The position numbers were made by a program, and so were the translations under genes. Of a DNA stretch of 64,000 nucleotides, positions 45,556-58,231 are shown one piece after another. The stretch is from contig JAFMOC010000231.1 of NCBI GenBank assembly GCA_019802505.1, forward strand, positions 438,501 through 502,500. The letters are read 5' to 3'. The number at the start of each line of letters is the position of its first letter. Position 1 is the stretch's first letter. A model generated the notes under the pieces. It had not been told where the DNA came from. It made no database searches and worked only from the letters and a program-made list of their open reading frames with translations. This stretch comes from Corydoras sp. C115. Lineage: Eukaryota > Chordata > Actinopteri > Siluriformes > Callichthyidae.

Positions 45556-46795
45556 CCAGGGGGGGTGCACACAAACATATACACACCCCACACACACACA
45601 CACACCCCTCATACACCCCCCCCCCCACACACACACCCCTCATACACCCCCCCCCCCCCACACACACACACCCCTCATACACCCCCCCCACTCACACACA
45701 CACACACCCCACACACACACACACACCCCTCATACAGCCCCCCCACTCACACACACACACACCCCACACACACACACACACCCCTCATACACCCCCCCCA
45801 CTCACACACACACACACCCCACACACACACACACACCCCTCATACAGCCCCCCACTCACACACACCCCTCATACACCCCCCCCCCCCACACACACACACC
45901 CCTCATACACACCCCCCCCACTCACACACACACACACCCCACACACACACACACACCCATCCACTCCCCCACTTACACCCCCCCCACTCACACACACCAC
46001 ACACCCCACACACACACACACACACCCCTCATACAGCCCCCCACTCACACACACACACCCCTCATACACCCCCCCCACACACACACACACCCCTCATACA
46101 CCCCCCCCACTCACACACACACACACCCCTCATACACCCCCCCCCACTCACACACACACACACCCCACACACTCACACACACACCCCTCATACACCCCCC
46201 CACTCACACACACACACACACACCCCACACACTCACACACACACACACCCCTCATACACCCCCCCACTCACACACACACACACACCCCTCATACACCCCC
46301 CCCCCCACTCACACACACACACACACACACCCCACTCACACACACACCCCTCATACACACACACACACCCCTCATACACCCAACACACACCCCTCATACA
46401 CACACCCCACACTCACACACACCCCTCATACACCCCCCCACTCACACACTCACACACACCCCTCATACACACCCCACACACACACACCCCTCATACACCC
46501 CCCCCCACTCACACACACACACATACACCCATCATACACACACACTCACAAACCCAACACACACATTCACACACACACCCCTCATACACACACTCACACA
46601 CCCCACACACACACACACACTCACACACACCCCTCATACACACACTCACACACACTCACAAACCCAACACACACATCCACACACACACCCCTCATACACA
46701 CCCCACACCCCTCATACACACACTCACACACCCCACACTCACACACACCCCATACACACACTCACACACACCCCTCATACACACACACTCTCACT
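45556..46795 (+). repeat. C/A-rich minisatellite (CACACCCCTCATACACCCCC type)
   Basis: Units of CACACACCCCTCATACACC, often followed by a C tract and ACTCACACAC, repeat for 1.24 kb with variable CA and C lengths. Only frame-open artefacts occur. Confidence 0.95.
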
Positions 46796-46865
46796 CACAG
46801 TATAATGGACTGTTCTTGGTTGCTATGGGAATTGTGACATCATTTTTTAAAAGCCTGAAACCTTC

Positions 46866-49800
46866 ACTGAGTCAAGGACACTCCACAAAGTGCACTCCAC
46901 AAAGGACACTCCACAAAGGACACTCCACAAAGGACACTCCACAAAGGACACTCCACAAAGGACACTCCACAAAGTGCACTCCACAAAGGACACTCCACAA
47001 AGGACACTCCACAAAGGACACTCCACAAAGTGCACTCCACAAAGGACACGCCACAAAGTGCACTCCACAAAGTGCACTCCACAAAGGACACTCCACAAAG
47101 GACACTCCACAAAGGACACTCCACAAAGGACACTCCACAAAGGACACTCCACAAAGTGCACTCCACAAAGGACACTCCACAAAGGACACTCCACAAAGTG
47201 CACTCCACAAAGGACACTCCACAAAGGACACTCCACAAAGGACACTCCACAAAGTGCACTCCACAAAGGACACTCCACAAAGGACACTCCACAAAGGACA
47301 CTCCACAAAGTGCACTCCACAAAGGACACGCCACAAAGTGCACTCCACAAAGGACACTCCACAAAGGACACTCCACAAAGTGCACTCCACAAAGGACACG
47401 CCACAAAGTGCATTACACAAAGGACACTCCAGAAAGGACACTCCACAAAGGACACGCCACAAAGGACACTCCTCAAAGGACACTCCTCAAAGTGCACTCC
47501 ACAAAGTGCACTCCTCAAAGGACACTCCTCAAAGGACACTCCTCAAAGTGCACTCCACAAAGTGCACTCCTCAAAGGACACTCCTCAAAGGACACTCCTC
47601 AAAGTGCACTCCTCAAAGGACACTCCACAAAGGACACTCCACAAAGGACACTCCACAAAGGACACTCCACAAAGTGCACTCCACAAAGGACACTCCACAA
47701 AGGACACTCCACAAAGTGCACTCCACAAAGGACACTCCACAAAGGACACTCCACAAAGGACACTCCACAAAGTGCACTCCACAAAGGACACTCCACAAAG
47801 GACACTCCACAAAGGACACTCCACAAAGTGCACTCCACAAAGGACACGCCACAAAGTGCACTCCACAAAGGACACTCCACAAAGGACACTCCACAAAGTG
47901 CACTCCACAAAGGACACGCCACAAAGTGCATTACACAAAGGACACTCCAGAAAGGACACTCCACAAAGGACACGCCACAAAGGACACTCCTCAAAGGACA
48001 CTCCTCAAAGTGCACTCCACAAAGTGCACTCCTCAAAGGACACTCCTCAAAGGACACTCCTCAAAGTGCACTCCACAAAGTGCACTCCTCAAAGGACACT
48101 CCTCAAAGGACACTCCTCAAAGTGCACTCCTCAAAGGACACTCCACAAAGGACACTCCACAAAGGACACTCCACAAAGTGCACTCCTCAAAGGACACTCC
48201 ACAAAGGACACTCCACAAAGTGCACTCGACAAAGGACACTCCACAAAGGACACTTCACAAAGTGCACTCCACAAAGGACACTCCACAAAGTGCACTCCTC
48301 AAAGGACACTCCACAAAGTGCACTCCTCAAAGGACACTCCACAAAGGACACTCCACAAAGGACACTACACAAAGGACACTCCACAAAGTTCACTCCACAA
48401 AGGACACTCCACAAAGTGCACTCCACAAAGGACACTCCACAAAGTGCACTCCACAAAGGACACTCCACAAAGTGCACTCCTCAAAGGACACTCCACAAAG
48501 TGCACTCCTCAAAGGACACTCCACAAAGGACACTCCACAAAGGACACTACACAAAGGACACTCCACAAAGTTCACTCCACAAAGGACACTCCACAAAGTG
48601 CACTCCACAAAGGACACTCCACAAAGTGCACTCCACAAAGGACACTTCACAAAGGACACTCCACAAAGTGCACTCCACAAAGTGCACTCCACAAAGGACA
48701 CTCCACAAAGTGCACTCCACAAAGTGCACTCCACAAAGGACACTCCACAAAGTGCACTCCACAAAGGACACTCCACAAAGTGCACTCCACAAAGGACACT
48801 CCACAAAGGACATTCCACAAAGTGCACTCCACAAAGGACACTCCACAAAGTGCACTCCACAAAGTGCACTCCACAAAGGACACTCCACAAAGGACACTCC
48901 TCAAAGGACACTCCACAAAGGACACTCCTCAAAGGACACTCCACAAAGGACACTCCTCAAAGGACACTCCTCAAAGGACACTCCACAAAGTGCACTCCAC
49001 AAAGTGCACTCCAGTAAGGACACTCCACAAAGGACACTCCACAAAGTGCACTCCACAAAGGACACTCCACAAAGTGCACTCCACAAAGGACACTCCACAA
49101 AGTGCACTCCACAAAGGACACTCCACAAAGTGCACTCCACAAAGGACACTCCACAAAGTGCACTCCACAAAGTGCACTTCAGTAAGGACACTCCACAAAG
49201 TGCACTCCACAAAGTGCACTCCACAAAGGACACTCCACAAAGTGCACTCCACAAAGGACACTCCACAAAGTGCACTCCACAAAGGACACTCCACAAAGTG
49301 CACTCCACAAAGTGCACTCCACAAAGGACACTCCACAAAGGACACTCCACAAAGTGCACTCCACAAAGTGCACTCCACAAAGGACACTCCACAAAGGACA
49401 CTCCTCAAAGGACACTCCACAAAGGACACTCCTCAAAGGACACTCCACAAAGGACACTCCTCAAAGGACACTCCTCAAAGGACACTCTACAAAGTGCACT
49501 CCACAAAGTGCACTCCAGTAAGGACACTCCACAAAGGACACTCCACAAAGTGCACTCCACAAAGGACACTCCACAAAGTGCACTCCACAAAGGACACTCC
49601 ACAAAGTGCACTCCACAAAGGACACTCCACAAAGTGCACTCCACAAAGGACACTCCACAAAGTGCACTCCACAAAGTGCACTTCAGTAAGGACACTCCAC
49701 AAAGGACACTCCACAAAGTGCACTCCACAAAGGACACTCCACAAAGTGCACTCCACAAAGGACACTCCACAAAGTGCACTCCACAAAGGACACTCCACAA

Positions 49801-50515
49801 AGTGCACTCCACAAAGGACACTCCACAAAGTGCACTCCACAAAGGACACTCCTCAAAGGACACTCCACAAAGTGCATTACACAAAGTGCACTCCACAAAG
49901 GACACTCCACAAAGTGCACTCCACAAAGGACACTCCACAAAGTGCACTCCACAAAGGACACTCCACAAAGTGCACTCCACAAAGGACACTCCTCAAAGGA
50001 CACTCCTCAAGGGACACTCCACAAAGGACACTCCACAAAGTGCATTACACAAAGTGCACTCCACAAAGGACACTCCTCAAAGTGCACTCCACAAAGGACA
50101 CTCCACAAAGGACACTCCACAAAGGACACTCCTCAAAGGACACTCCACAAAGGACACTCCTCAAAGGACACTCCTCAAGGGACACTCCACAAAGTTCACT
50201 CCACAAAGGACACTCCTCAAAGTGCACTCCACAAAGGACACTCCACAAAGTGCACTCCACAAAGGACACTCCACAAAGTGCACTCCTCAAAGGACACTCC
50301 ACAAAGGACACTCCTCAAAGGACACTCCTCAAGGGACACTCCACAAAGGACACTCCACAAAGTGCATTACACAAAGTGCACTCCACAAAGGACACTCCTC
50401 AAAGTGCACTCCACAAAGGACACTCCACAAAGGACACTCCACAAAGGACACTCCTCAAAGGACACTCCACAAAGTGCATTACACAAAGTGCACTCCAGTA
50501 AGGACACTCCACAAA
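46866..50515 (+). repeat. 3.6 kb 14-bp minisatellite (ACTCCACAAAGGAC / ACTCCACAAAGTGC)
   Basis: About 260 head-to-tail 14-mers differ mainly at two places: GGAC versus GTGC, and CCAC versus CCTC. Rarer variants (CATTACAC, CCAGTAAGG, TTCAGTAAGG, CACGCCAC) mark higher-order duplications of 518, 182 and 504 bp, all multiples of 14. Because 14 is not divisible by 3, each frame reads a 14-residue peptide repeat. The variants contain no stop codon in most frames, so very long frames appear on both strands. There is no evidence that they are translated. Confidence 0.98.
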
Positions 50516-51060
50516 GGTCATATGGTGGACATACGCAGCCGTCCATCAGAATCGGCCGGCGCTCCGTCTCCACGGACGACGAGGGGGCCGTCCCTCACAC
50601 GGCCTCGCGTTTCACGGATATCAAAGAGAACAGAGCGCTGCGCTCTGAGCGCGCTCACTGAGATGAGGCTTCGTCTCCGCGGTAACGGAATGTAAACACG
50701 CTCAGCGCTCGCCGTCGCGTCTGATGGTCATGACACTGAGGACCTCGTCCCGTCACTCGCAGGCGGCCCGCCAATGTCCAAATATATGAAGATAGCCCAT
50801 TCAATGATTCGGGCATGATGCTCCGTTTTCATCGGGGTTCCCATTCATCTCAGTCACGTGGAACCTCCTCCCAAAAAGAACTTCAACCAACGGATTCTGG
50901 CCTCCATCATTTTCACCCGGCCCACCCGCACCAGCCGGGTCTCATACGCGCCACACGGCGGACACATGAGCCAAAACGTTGTGTAGGTAACGTCATACCA
51001 TAGATGGCGCCATTGCTACTCAGACCTTTACCTCAGAGATCGTGCACCTCCACACGGAAA
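50516..51060. other. Intergenic sequence
   Basis: Moderately GC-rich at 50530-50720, with no recognised gene. An open stretch continuing from the minisatellite ends at about 50661 and has no known domain. Confidence 0.4.
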
Positions 51061-51238
51061 CCATCTGGACACACACTCACACAGACACACTCTATATGGG
51101 GCAATTTGGAGAACTCAGTTCACCTTGATCCATGTTTTTGGACTGTGGGAGGAAGGAAACTCCACCCAGATCGGGATTCAAACCGGGAATTCCCAGCGCT
51201 GAGAGGAGAACATGCCAAACCACTAAGCCACCGTGCCC
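51061..51238 (-). mobile_element. SINE, minus, with deletions
   Basis: ACTCTATATGGGGCAATTTG to the head CTAAGCCACCGTGCC. Most of the central block and all of the tail are missing. Confidence 0.75.
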
Positions 51239-51239
51239 C

Positions 51240-52364
51240 CTTCACACCAAATAAAGGGAGGGGGGTCCTGATCCGGTCTGGACGGTGCTGCACCGACCAT
51301 GCCGAGACGCCAGGGGGAGCTCTTGTCGATCTTCCAGCGGGGGGGGGGGTGAGCATCTTGCTCCCTGCTTTTCTTATCGGCGGGAGATGGCGTGACGGTC
51401 AGACGGGAGTGGCACTGCTGTTTGCCCTGCCCCCCCCTCTCTCGCCCCCATGTGGTCGGAAACTAAAGGCGCCAAAGAGGCAGAGGGCAGCCACGAGTTC
51501 AATAAACTCAAGGTCAAGGGGCGTGTACTAAAGAGTACTAATTAGGGACGTACACTGACTCCTCCCCTAAAAACATCTCCTGAAGGTCCTCACCCCCCCA
51601 GTGGCTGAGCGGGGAAGCGCGGGAGGTACCGACCTCCATCTCAACCTCGTTCCTGTGACGGAATGAGAGCGAACAGAGCGACACTGTAAATGTCACAGGG
51701 ACTCCAGGAACGGCCGAGCAGCACCCCCCTTCCCCCCCGACAAACCCGCGTCCTGCGTTCTCGCGGCAGAACCCTATTTTTATCGCCGCCGTTTGGAAAT
51801 TCCAGGTCAGAGAAATGGGACGCGTTACGAAAACGCCGCTTACGTAAGATTCACGCATATCATTATCCTCAAGCTCATCGCCCTCGTCTGCAGGGACGGG
51901 GGGGCGGGGGGGCGGGGGGACGGGAACCGACCCCGGGACCTTCTCCCAGTGGGGGGTGAGTGCGGTTCTACTGTAGGAGCCATCGGGGTTCTCACGTGTC
52001 GAGGGTTGGAGTGTTCACTGCGACAGGCCGCTTTGATGGCAGTTGCTCCAGGTGAACACCAGAGGGCAGCACACCATACGTTCACCTGCGTACGTTCTGC
52101 AAAACACGTCAACGGATCCGAAACGGCTCAGCGGACCTCAGGTACTAGTTTAAATTTAGTTTGCACAGTATGTACTAACCGCCCGCGTGACGTTTCCTGC
52201 GCACGCTGTAGGGGGCAGTGTGTTCTTTCGGTCAGTCCGGGGATAACAGCAGCGTGTTGAAATGCTGACCGGTTGGTTAAATACGGAGGGAAACGGACCG
52301 CTACGTCAACGTTACGCCCATATATGGTACTTCGGGTTGACGCGACGGGATCCTTTGATTTACG
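51240..52364. other. Intergenic sequence
   Basis: Mixed GC content with short G or C tracts. No exon pair or domain was recognised. It includes the CArG copy at 52318-52327. Confidence 0.4.
52318..52327. promoter_or_regulatory. Perfect CArG box CCATATATGG
   Basis: Context GTTACGCCCATATATGGTAC, then TTCGGG, shared with 42268 and, inverted, with 43890. Confidence 0.5.
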
Positions 52365-52700
52365 AATTTCCTGGAGGCGTGGTCAGCTCTTCATCCACCC
52401 GGTTCTACGACGAGAACCGATGGAACCTGGAGTTCTATTGGACCGGCGGTCCTGCAGGACGCCCTCGATGGACTTCTATAGTTTACAATTGTTAATTATG
52501 GGTCACATGATCACCACACCATCTGCACATGGCTGTCCTACACTCAAGGAGGACGAGTCCCCCACTGAGCCTCGGTCCTCACAAGGTTTCTTCCTTAAAA
52601 TATCAACAGAACGGGGAGTTTTGTCTTGCCGCTGTCTCTTGGTCTCGCTCTTTGGGGGTTTAAAGGTTTAGAACTCTGTAACGCTGCTCTGTGACGATTG
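52365..52700 (+). repeat. Interspersed repeat copy (family of 63.1 kb)
   Basis: Shares GATGGAACCTGGAGTTCTAT, GTCCTGCAGGACGCCC, CATGGCTGTCCTACACTCAA, CCCCCACTGAGCCTCGGTCC, CACAAGGTTTCTTCCTTAAA, and the CTTGCCGCTGTC end block with 63055-63470. This repeat type is common in fish. I see no protein in it. Confidence 0.75.
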
Positions 52701-53674
52701 TAAACAAACTATATATTAATAAATTACTAGAACTTGGTTGAACGGTCGTAACGCTAATATTGCTACATAACGCCACTGCTAATGCAAATCCAAAGGGAGG
52801 CGGGGCTACAACAGTCGTAGAACTCTGTGTACGGAGGTGGAGCCACCTCAAGGACAAGCGGGAAAGTATTAAAGGACATCGTAAGTGGACATCCTTAAAG
52901 CTACATTAGCGATATTAGCATCGTGGCTCCAAAACCGCCTCGTCATTCGGAGAACGCCGCGTCCCTTCAGAGAGGAAATCCCATCTTTATTCAGCGGGCG
53001 CCATTGGAAACGCCTCCGGGGGCCAAATATGGGCGTAGCTGGAACCTCACGGACCGCAGAATGTCCTCGGGGCCCCGGGCCCCACACTGTAATGTTCTGT
53101 TGTGTCGGCCTCGACGAGGCACTCGGGGTTCCGATCATATTTTAGGGGATGTTAGATAAAAGCGCGAGGTCACGTGATGCTGCTCACATGGAGCGGCGGG
53201 GCTTTGATCTGCTTTCATCAAAGAACCGAACGTTTCTCTCTGAACGGATGAAAGAGGGTCGCGGCTGAGTGAACAGCACCACCTGGCGGCTCGTTCGCGT
53301 CACGACGGGCAGAAACACGGGGACATTTGGTCCCTGATGTCTTTAGAACGCTGTCTCAGCAGTGTTGGAGGACGTGAGGTAAATAAAGAGTCATCGCTCT
53401 GTGGTTCTGTTGTGTTGTAGTCTTCAGCTGAAGGTTGGGGGTTCAAACTCCACCAGTGTGGGCCCCTGAGCGGGTCCCTTAATGCCCCATGCGGGGGAAC
53501 TAACCCCAGAACTATTTTCAAAGTGCCAACACTGCACCCACCACAATGATAAGGAGGTTGTGGGTTCACATCCCAGGTCCACTGAAGTTCCCAAATTGAC
53601 TCCTTGATCGAGACCCTTAACCCACATTGCTCCAGGGGGCGCTGTGCTCTGACCCCAACCATTAGAATACTTGA
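52701..53674. other. Intergenic sequence
   Basis: No recognised gene. It contains CCAAATATGG (53023-53032) in the same GCCCATATTTGG context (minus strand) as the other CArG copies. Confidence 0.4.
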
Positions 53675-54201
53675 AACTCCATCCATTATCTTCCGCTTTA
53701 TCCTCTATTAGGGTCGCGGGGGGGGGGTTCCCCATGCCCATCCAGGGGAGAACGTTTGGAGCGCTGGACAGATACACCCAGGACAGGACGCCAATCTATC
53801 ACTGGGCTCACACAGACACACACACTATATGGGGCAATTTGGAGGATTCAATTCACCTTGATCCATGTTTTTGGACTGTGTGTGTGGGGGGATTGGAGAG
53901 TCCCCAATGCCCATCCAGGGGAGAACGTTTCGGGCGCTGGGCAGATACACCCAGGACAGGGGGGCGATCTATCACTGGGCTCACACAGACACACACACTA
54001 TATGGGGCAATTTGGAGAATTCAATTCACCTTGATCCATATTTTTGGACTGTGTGTGTGGGGGGGGGTTCCCCATGCCCATCCAGGGGAGAACGTTTCGG
54101 GCGCTGGACAGGGGGGCAATCTATCACTGGACACACACTCACACACACACACTATATGGGGCAATTTAGAGGACTCAATTCACCTTGATCCATGTTTTTG
54201 G

Positions 54202-54244
<43 letters not shown>

Positions 54245-54576
54245 TGGGGGGGGTTCCCCATGTCCATCCAGGGGAGAACGTTTCGGGCACTGGACAGATA
54301 CACCCAGGACAGGGGGCAATCTATCACTGGACACACACTCACACACACACTATATGGGGCAATTTGGAGGTTTCAATTCACCTTGATCCATATTTTTGGA
54401 CTGTGTGTGTGTGTGTGTTTGGTGGGGGGGTTCCCCATGCCCATCCAGGGGAGAACGTTTCGGGCACTGGGCAAATACACCCAGGACAGGGGGCAATCTA
54501 TCACTGGACACACACTCACACACACACTATATGGGGCAATTTGGAGGATTCAATTCACCTTGATCCATGTTTTTGG

Positions 54577-54612
<36 letters not shown>

Positions 54613-55040
54613 TGTGTGTGGTGGGGTTCCCCATGTCCATCCAGGGGAGAACGTTTCGGGCGCTGGGCAGATACACCCAGGACAGGGGGGCAATCTATCA
54701 CTGGGCTCACACAGACACACACACTATATGGGGCAATTTGGAGGATTCGATTCACCTTGATCCATGTTTTCGGACTGTGTGTGTGGGGGGGGGGGAGAAC
54801 GTTTTGAACGCTGGGCAGATACACCCAGGACAGGGGGCAATCTATCACTGGACACACACACTATATAGGGCAATTTGGAGGATTCAATTCACCTTGATCC
54901 ATGTTTTTAGACTGTGGGAGGAAACCGGAGAACCCGGAGAAAACCCACACGGACATGGGAAGGACATGGAAACTCCACCCAGATTGAGATTCGAACCCGG
55001 ATCCCCAGCGCTGAGAGGAGAACATGCCAAACCACACAAG
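53675..55040 (-). mobile_element. Tandem array of SINE 3' halves ending in one complete head
   Basis: About seven units of roughly 170-200 bp repeat CATCCAGGGGAGAACGTTTC, AGATACACCCAGGACAGG, ACTATATGGGGCAATTTGG and TTTTTGGACTGTGTG on the plus strand. Unit starts are near 53705, 53890, 54060, 54243, 54424, 54622 and 54790. Only the last unit continues into the central block and B-box region (to about 55035). The repeated junction joins TGGACTGTG(TG)n directly to a G tract. This is a SINE-derived satellite. Confidence 0.88.
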
Positions 55041-55944
55041 TGTCCACCAAATATAACGGTGTCTTCAGAACTCTGATAATGAAACGAGAATTAATTAATT
55101 AATTAATTAATTACGTTTAAAAGAATCATCTCACTTTTCGATCAGGACGTGAATTAAATTTAAGAAAAATACTACTTGTTGCCGCTGGGAGGCGCCATCG
55201 ACTCATCAGAGCTCGGACTGTGACGGTAAAGCAGATGAATCGATTCCTCAGGGTGACTCGAGAGTTCATTCACTCGTCTCATTCATGTGTACGGGGCGGT
55301 ACGGAGTCGTTTGGTTCGCGTGGCGCTTGTGGTGTCACGTTGCGTGAATAAACCCACGACCCTCCGCCGCCACGCTCTGAACTAACCTCCCCACGCGTGA
55401 CACGCCGTGTTTATTCCGTAACCCGCTTCAGACAGACAGAACGACGGACTCTGACTCGGAATCGACACCGCAGACGCCATGAATCCTCTGTGTTTTGTAT
55501 GCGGACGATACCACCGTGAGACAAACGGGGGGGGGGGCGTTTTAAAAAGGCTCGAGTTTCTTTTCGAATAAACGCAGATTTGCGACTTTAATTTACTTTA
55601 TTACACACAGTATCATATTATATAAGATATAAACTTATATTAAACGTTATTGTTAAATTCAACCAATGTAACGCCCGCCTGCTCGGATGGAACATGAACT
55701 ATCCATAACATTCGATTTAATCTCAACTATTTACCTTTAAACCCGCGAATTATACCGTTTAAAACATTCCACACACAAACACACAGAGTTTAGTAACGAC
55801 GCGGCGTCTAATGTCAAGTTTAAAGCACAAAACAGAACTTTTTGATCAGATGCTCACCCCTTTTAATCGTCAGTGGTACACTCCATCATGGATCCTCCAC
55901 CATGTGCAGATGTTCCTTCATTGAGGTTTCGGTGACGAAGAAAG
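55041..55944. other. AT-rich intergenic sequence
   Basis: No gene was recognised. An (AATT)n patch lies at 55089-55115. Confidence 0.45.

Positions 55945-55995
<51 letters not shown>
55945..55995. repeat. Poly-C tract, 51 bases
   Basis: An unbroken C run, the longest homopolymer in the window. Its exact length is probably unreliable in the assembly. Confidence 0.9.
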
Positions 55996-56116
55996 ATCGC
56001 TTTTGGTTTAGCCTTGTAGCCATGCTTAATGGAGGTCCTCACAAAGAACCTTCTCCAGTCTGTGTAGAAACAGGTCACATGACCCTACTACATGCGTGTA
56101 ATTCCATTCAAAAAGG

Positions 56117-56442
56117 GGCGGCACGGTGGCTCCGTGGTTTAGCATGTTCTCCTCTCAGCGCTAGGGGTTCCCGGTTCGAATCCCCATCTGGGTGGAGTTT
56201 GCATGTTCTCCCCGCATGGGTTTCCTCCGGGTTCTCCGGTTTTCTCCCACAGTCCAAAAACATGGATCAATTGAGTTCTCCAAATTGCCCCATATAGAGT
56301 GTGTCTGTGTGTGTGAGTCCAGTGATAGATTGCCCCCCTCTCCTGGATGTATCTGCCCAGCGCCCGAGACGTTCTCCCCTGGATGGGCATGGAGAACCCC
56401 CTCGCGACCCTAATAGAGGATAAAGCAAAAGATAATGGATGG
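56117..56442 (+). mobile_element. SINE, plus
   Basis: GGGGCGGCACGGTGGCTCCG head, B box GGTTCGAATCC, central block with a short deletion, tail GAGGATAAAGCAAAAGATAATG. Confidence 0.85.
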
Positions 56443-56454
56443 AAGTTTAATGAC

Positions 56455-56720
56455 AAGGTGGCTTAGTGGTTTAGCATGTTCTCCTCTCAGCACTAGGGAT
56501 TGCCGGTTCGAATCCCAATCGGGGTGGAGTTTGCACGTTCTCCCCGTGTCCGCATGGGCTTACTCCGGGTTCTCTGCTTTCCTCCCTCAGTCCAAAAACA
56601 TGGATCAAGCTGAATTGAATTCTCCAAATTGCCCCATATAGAGTGTATGTGTCTGGGTGTGTACAGTGATAGATTGCCCCCCTGTCCTGGGTGTATCGGC
56701 CCAGTGCCCGAGACCTTCTC
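56455..56720 (+). mobile_element. SINE, plus, 3' truncated
   Basis: AGGTGGCTTAGTGGTTTAGC head, B box GGTTCGAATCC, central block. It ends at CTCCCCTGGATGGACATAGG without the usual tail. Confidence 0.8.
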
Positions 56721-56729
56721 CCCTGGATG

Positions 56730-57230
56730 GACATAGGGACAACTCACCGGAACTGAACCCCATTATAAATCTATGGGGCATTCTCTAGAGGAAAATGAAG
56801 GGGAACCAGACCCAACAACGAAGAATGCCCCATAGATTCTTAATAGGGTTCCGGTCTGGTGGGTTATCCAGCTGTGATGGCATGGGCATCACACCAGGTG
56901 TTGGTTCTTCTGGCACCGTGGGCCAGGTCCTGCTGAAGGGTTGAAATCTGCATCTCCAAAACACACCATTAGGTGGCAGCACAGCACCATCAGCCCTGAA
57001 CATGACATCAGGATTCAGCTGCAGACAGAAGGAAACACTCGGTGATCGACTGTTATTGTTTTTTCAGGGCAAAAGTATGTGGACGTGTCCATGCATTACA
57101 TCCACCCCTACTGTTTTGCCCCAGCTCACCCTTGTCGGGAGGGGGGGGTGCTTTCTGCAAGAGTTTACAGTGTGGAAGCATCTCATTGGGCAGAATGCAT
57201 GTGATGTCATGACTTTAATGGCTTAAGAAT
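56730..57230. mobile_element. Decayed DNA-transposon-like sequence
   Basis: ACTGAACCCCATTATAAATC and GGGGCATTCTCTAGAGG resemble the transposase 3' region around the last catalytic residue (DLNPIEN-type) of Tc1-like elements. GGCAAAAGTATGTGGACGTG near 57067 resembles their terminal repeat. No frame survives. The assignment is tentative. Confidence 0.35.
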
Positions 57231-57282
57231 GTGTCCTAAAGTGTGGTTGAGGGTTTATGACTATATGATTATTATTATTTTA

Positions 57283-57314
57283 CTCTACAAAAAAAAAAAA
57301 AAAAAAAAAAAAAA
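57283..57314. repeat. Poly-A tract
   Basis: A run of about 26 A with flanking A-rich sequence, just beyond the frat polyadenylation signal. Confidence 0.85.
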
Positions 57315-57348
57315 CCCAAGAAACAGTTTACGAAAAAAAAGTAAACAC

Positions 57349-57354
57349 TTTATT
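57349..57354 (-). terminator. frat: Polyadenylation signal of frat
   Basis: AATAAA on the minus strand (CTGTAATAAAGTG), 878 bp past the frat stop. The intervening sequence would be the 3' UTR and contains a small GT repeat at 57434-57458. Confidence 0.5.
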
Positions 57355-58231
57355 ACAGACCGAACCGCCTGAGAAAGTCAGGACCGCTACACGGCTCCGT
57401 TACGAAGCATACATACATCATGGACCGAACCGGTGTGTGTGTGTGTGTGTGTGTGTGTACGAAACAAACGCCCGGCCGAAGAATTCCAAAACAAAAAAAG
57501 TACCAAAGTGTCAGCTGATTGGCGTTCAGCATCCTCAAAGTCCCGCAGACCCCCCCCAACGGGGGGCGCCCTCCTGTGTGTGCTCAGGTGTAAATCAGGC
57601 AGATGGTGAGTTCAGGCTACACCACAAATCATGATACCCCCCCCTCCTCCCGACCACGGCGTGATGACATCACACAGGGCATTCGGTCCGCTACACGAGC
57701 TCAGTGCTGGCTTGGTGATGGGATAGGATAGAAAAAAAAAACAAAAAAAGAAAATGTATATACATAACTGCATCGGGGTTCGATTGAGTCTGCCTGAAAT
57801 GAGGCTTAAAGGGACGGTCTGCAACTGGAGCAGAAATCAGTCAGGTGCCCGAATCCTCCTCTGAAGCTCGATTCGGTAACAGAGAGGTTCCCCGGTGTGT
57901 CCCCCCAAAAAATAAAAACAAAAAACACAAATCACTTTAGTCCAGAAAAGCCCATGGCACCTTTAAACCTTTAAACGTGTGAAGTCAAAGGAAATCCTAA
58001 GCCTATCCCAGCCCTCGGTCTGAGCGCACGCCACCAAGCACCAGGATTGTAAACAAAAGGCAGGTCGGGTTCGAATCTGAGCCCCGGCGGGTCGACCGGC
58101 CTGCAGCCGGGGGCCCCGCTGCAGAGACCCGCGGTGAGGTTCTGGAGGTCCAGGGTGCGCAACATGGCGTCCCCCGCAGGCAGCACCGGGCGGAGGCTCC
58201 AAACGTTTGCAGTTTCGGCGGCGCCGCCATT

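Noticed and set aside
46866..50695. Several 1000+ codon open frames with HSTKDTPQRTL-like peptide repeats
   Set aside because: They are a by-product of a stop-free 14-bp tandem repeat. They occur in more than one frame and on both strands, with no start context, splice sites or domain.
53671..54807. 378-codon frame
   Set aside because: It reads through tandem SINE fragments (repeated HAHPGENVSGAGQIHPGQG-type peptide). Similar peptides appear at every SINE in the window.
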